Assembly: GCA_964343805.1 (NCBI GenBank)
Contig: CAYFLR010000006.1
Location: forward strand, 132,764 to 196,763
Direction: 5' to 3'
Length of the DNA: 64,000 bases
Origin: CAYFLR01 sp964343805
GTDB taxonomy: Bacteria > Bdellovibrionota_B > Oligoflexia > CAYFLR01
Positions within the stretch are counted from its first letter, which is position 1, and each line of letters begins with the position of its first letter. Positions 62,106 through 64,000 of the stretch are shown here, in pieces. A program made the translations under genes and the position numbers. Below the pieces are notes generated by a model. That model saw nothing but the letters and a program-made list of their open reading frames with translations, did not search any database and was not told where the DNA came from.

Positions 62106-64000
62106 TAAGTTACTCTGCGAAGGCCAATTTTACATGGGAGTTCATTGATTTTTAAGTCTTCTGTAAAGTCCACTTGGGAGGAGTCAAACTCATTGAAAAC
62201 CACCTCATCCGTCAATGTCTCTTTCATTAAATAGTCTTGATGAGAGTTCACCACTTCTTTCAGTTCATCTTCTCCTGAAATAAAGAGATGGATATGATCT
62301 TCCACTTGGAAATCAGCTGATTTTCGTGCCTTTTGAACCCGACTGACCAGCTCTCTTGCATATCCTTCTGATATGAGTTCTGGGGTAAGACGGGTATCTA
62401 ATACTACTGTTACACCAAAATCAGTGTCCACGACCATTCCCTCTTTAGGAGTTCGGTAAAGTAGCAGTTCCTCTTTTGCAATGGGTATATCTCCACAATT
62501 AGCAGGTTCTCCATTCATGATGGCGCATATTTCACTATTGGATAATTTGCCTGCCCACTGCATAACCTCTCTCGCTTGTTTACCTAATTTTGGTCCGAGG
62601 ATTTTCATATTAGGCTTTGCTGAAAAGGTTACAAAATCCTCTTCCTTGGTGCTGAAATGAATATTCTTAAAGTTCAGTTCTTCTTTAATAATTCCTTCTA
62701 GGTGCTTAATTACAGCTTCATCTTCGGTATGAGAGGTAATCACAGTGAGATCGGCCAGCGGCTGTCGCACTTTTAAATTATTGGTCTGTCTTAAATTGCG
62801 TCCAAGAGCAACCACATCTTGAATCAACTTCATATCCCGTTCCAGCTTCTCTTTGATCTGTGACTGATCATGTAGAGGATAATCACAAAGATGAACACTC
62901 TCTTGTTCACTTCCTGACTCTGCTCCCTTCATCAGCTCAACCACGATGTTCTGATAAATCTCTTCAGAAATAAATGGAATAATGGGTGCAGTTAAACGGA
63001 TATAAGTATTAAGAACATGGTAGAGAGTTTGATAGGCTGCCTCTTTATCGGGGGTAGCTTCAGAAGCCCAAAATCGCCTTCGGCTTCTTCTGATATACCA
63101 GTTGGTCAATTGGTCTAGAAAATCAATGAGAGCAGGAACCACCGCATAGAGATGATAGTTTTCCATTTCGGCGTTCACTTTTTTAATCAGGGTCTGTAGC
63201 TTAGATAAAATCCAAAGGTCTAGCTCACTTTGTTCCGCAGCGGCTCCACTCCCTGGTTTCCAGCTATCTATGTTCGCATAGNNNNNNNNNNAAGCATTCC
63301 AAAATGGGAGAATGACTGACCGTACGGTATCTTTAACCCCTGCCTCTGAAAAACAGAGGTCTTCCGCCCTTAAAAGAGGAGAATTTATAAGATACAGTCT
63401 TAGAGCATCTGCTCCATATTGATTGAGAACATGAACAGGATCCGGATAGTTTTTAAGACTCTTACTCATTTTACGACCATCTTCGGCAAGTATGATACCG
63501 TTGACAATCACATTCTTAAATGGAGCTTTTCCAAAGAGAGCTGTTGATAATACATTGAGAGTATAGAACCATCCTCTAGTTTGATCCAAACCTTCGGCGA
63601 TAAAGTCCGCAGGAAAATTCTGTTCAAAGTAATTTTGGTTCTCTTTAGGATAATGATGTTGGGCATAGGGCATAGAACCTGACTCAAACCAACAATCAAA
63701 CACTTCTGGAATACGAGTCATTGTTCCAGAGCAGGAATCATCCACACAACTAAAGGTATGAGGATCAATAAAGTGACGATGAAGGTCATCCACTTTGACA
63801 CCAGCCCGCTCTTCCAGCTCATCTTTATTACCGATACAATGGGTTTTACCACAAGTATCACATCGCCAAACTGGAAGAGGACAACCCCAGTATCGATTCC
63901 TAGAAATAGCCCAGTCCCTCACATCCTCCAGCCATTTACCAAACCGGCCATTCTTAATATGCTCTGGAACCCAATGAATTTCTTGATTGCTCGCAATCAG
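62105..64000 (-). CDS. ileS: Isoleucyl-tRNA synthetase, eukaryotic type, C-terminal part
   Basis: The frame continues past the right edge of the window. The visible part starts with a text similar to eukaryotic and type-2 bacterial enzymes (RDWAISRNRYWGCPLP, IPEVFDCWFESGSMPYA, FIAEGLDQTRGWFYTL). It has the KMSKS loop in EDGRKMSKSLKNY. The usual bacterial type (DVWFDSGS) differs at these sites. Ten Ns interrupt the gene at 63282-63291, in the stretch between FWNA and YANID. It ends SQVDFTEDLKINE...LRRVT. Type-2 enzymes are known for low sensitivity to mupirocin; here this is only a prediction. Confidence 0.95.
   Translation of the reverse strand: MIASNQEIHWVPEHIKNGRFGKWLEDVRDWAISRNRYWGCPLPVWRCDTCGKTHCIGNKDELEERAGVKVDDLHRHFIDPHTFSCVDDSCSGTMTRIPEVFDCWFESGSMPYAQHHYPKENQNYFEQNFPADFIAEGLDQTRGWFYTLNVLSTALFGKAPFKNVIVNGIILAEDGRKMSKSLKNYPDPVHVLNQYGADALRLYLINSPLLRAEDLCFSEAGVKDTVRSVILPFWNAXXXXYANIDSWKPGSGAAAEQSELDLWILSKLQTLIKKVNAEMENYHLYAVVPALIDFLDQLTNWYIRRSRRRFWASEATPDKEAAYQTLYHVLNTYIRLTAPIIPFISEEIYQNIVVELMKGAESGSEQESVHLCDYPLHDQSQIKEKLERDMKLIQDVVALGRNLRQTNNLKVRQPLADLTVITSHTEDEAVIKHLEGIIKEELNFKNIHFSTKEEDFVTFSAKPNMKILGPKLGKQAREVMQWAGKLSNSEICAIMNGEPANCGDIPIAKEELLLYRTPKEGMVVDTDFGVTVVLDTRLTPELISEGYARELVSRVQKARKSADFQVEDHIHLFISGEDELKEVVNSHQDYLMKETLTDEVVFNEFDSSQVDFTEDLKINELPCKIGLRRVT
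63282..63291. other. Assembly gap of 10 N inside ileS
   Basis: The frame is preserved across it as drawn, but the homologous stretch should have about six residues here where four are shown, so the real length differs. Confidence 0.98.

Overview
The window looks like part of a metagenome-assembled chromosome of a low-GC, Gram-negative, flagellated bacterium. It contains five runs of N, four of them exactly 10 bases long, which marks scaffolding. The lipid A and LPS transport genes (kdsD, an lpxL-like gene, lptC, lptA, lptB) show an outer membrane. Sigma-54, sigma-28, FlhF/FlhG, PilZ proteins, an ATP-type PEP carboxykinase and flagellins starting MGLRIATN/MGLRIRTN fit the Bdellovibrionota or a related former-delta-proteobacterial lineage best. 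This placement is inference from gene content, because no rRNA is present. I saw no tRNA, CRISPR array, prophage or insertion sequence.

Layout. 1-6340: envelope and accessory genes: a 5'-truncated unknown protein, a gapped outer-membrane beta-barrel, three 62-bp tandem repeats, two unrecognised proteins and an endonuclease/phosphatase-family lipoprotein. 6408-15209: housekeeping run pyrG, kdsD, lpxL-like, lptC, lptA, lptB, rpoN, hpf, rapZ. 15255-16565: a second ClpP-like protease with a TPR partner. 16720-19873: two flagellin genes flanking a GNAT acetyltransferase. 20082-23131: a glycyl-tRNA synthetase gene with alpha and beta chains fused, interrupted by a gap and a one-base frameshift in an A8 run. 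23291-28221: LPS-kinase-like protein, MltG, a small coiled-coil protein and an unusual 884-residue PHP-domain protein. 28282-34752: thioredoxin, serine hydrolase, MtnA, QueA and QueF (queuosine), a polysaccharide flippase and a receiver protein. 35059-39440: pckA with clear promoter and terminator, a lone HExxH protein, two small lipoproteins and a PilZ-like protein.

39437-52817 (minus strand) is one long, tightly packed flagellar operon read fliL, fliN, fliO, fliP, fliQ, fliR, flhB, flhA, flhF, flhG, fliA, cheY, pilZ, ending in selB. 53048-64000: receiver protein, a DksA-like factor, trigger factor (divergent from clpP), clpP-clpX-lon, a soluble histidine kinase, murB and the 3' part of a eukaryotic-type ileS.

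Together these genes build the outer membrane (LPS synthesis and transport), drive and time flagellar assembly (export gate, FlhF/FlhG placement control, sigma-28 for late genes, two flagellins) and run protein quality control (Tig, ClpXP, Lon, second ClpP). The most unusual single gene is the PHP-domain protein at 25567-28221, whose C-terminal half resembles a decayed molybdopterin-oxidoreductase fold. Next come the 62-bp repeats with a decayed copy 3 kb away, the frameshifted fused glyQS, the type-2 ileS, and FlhF with altered G3/G4 motifs.
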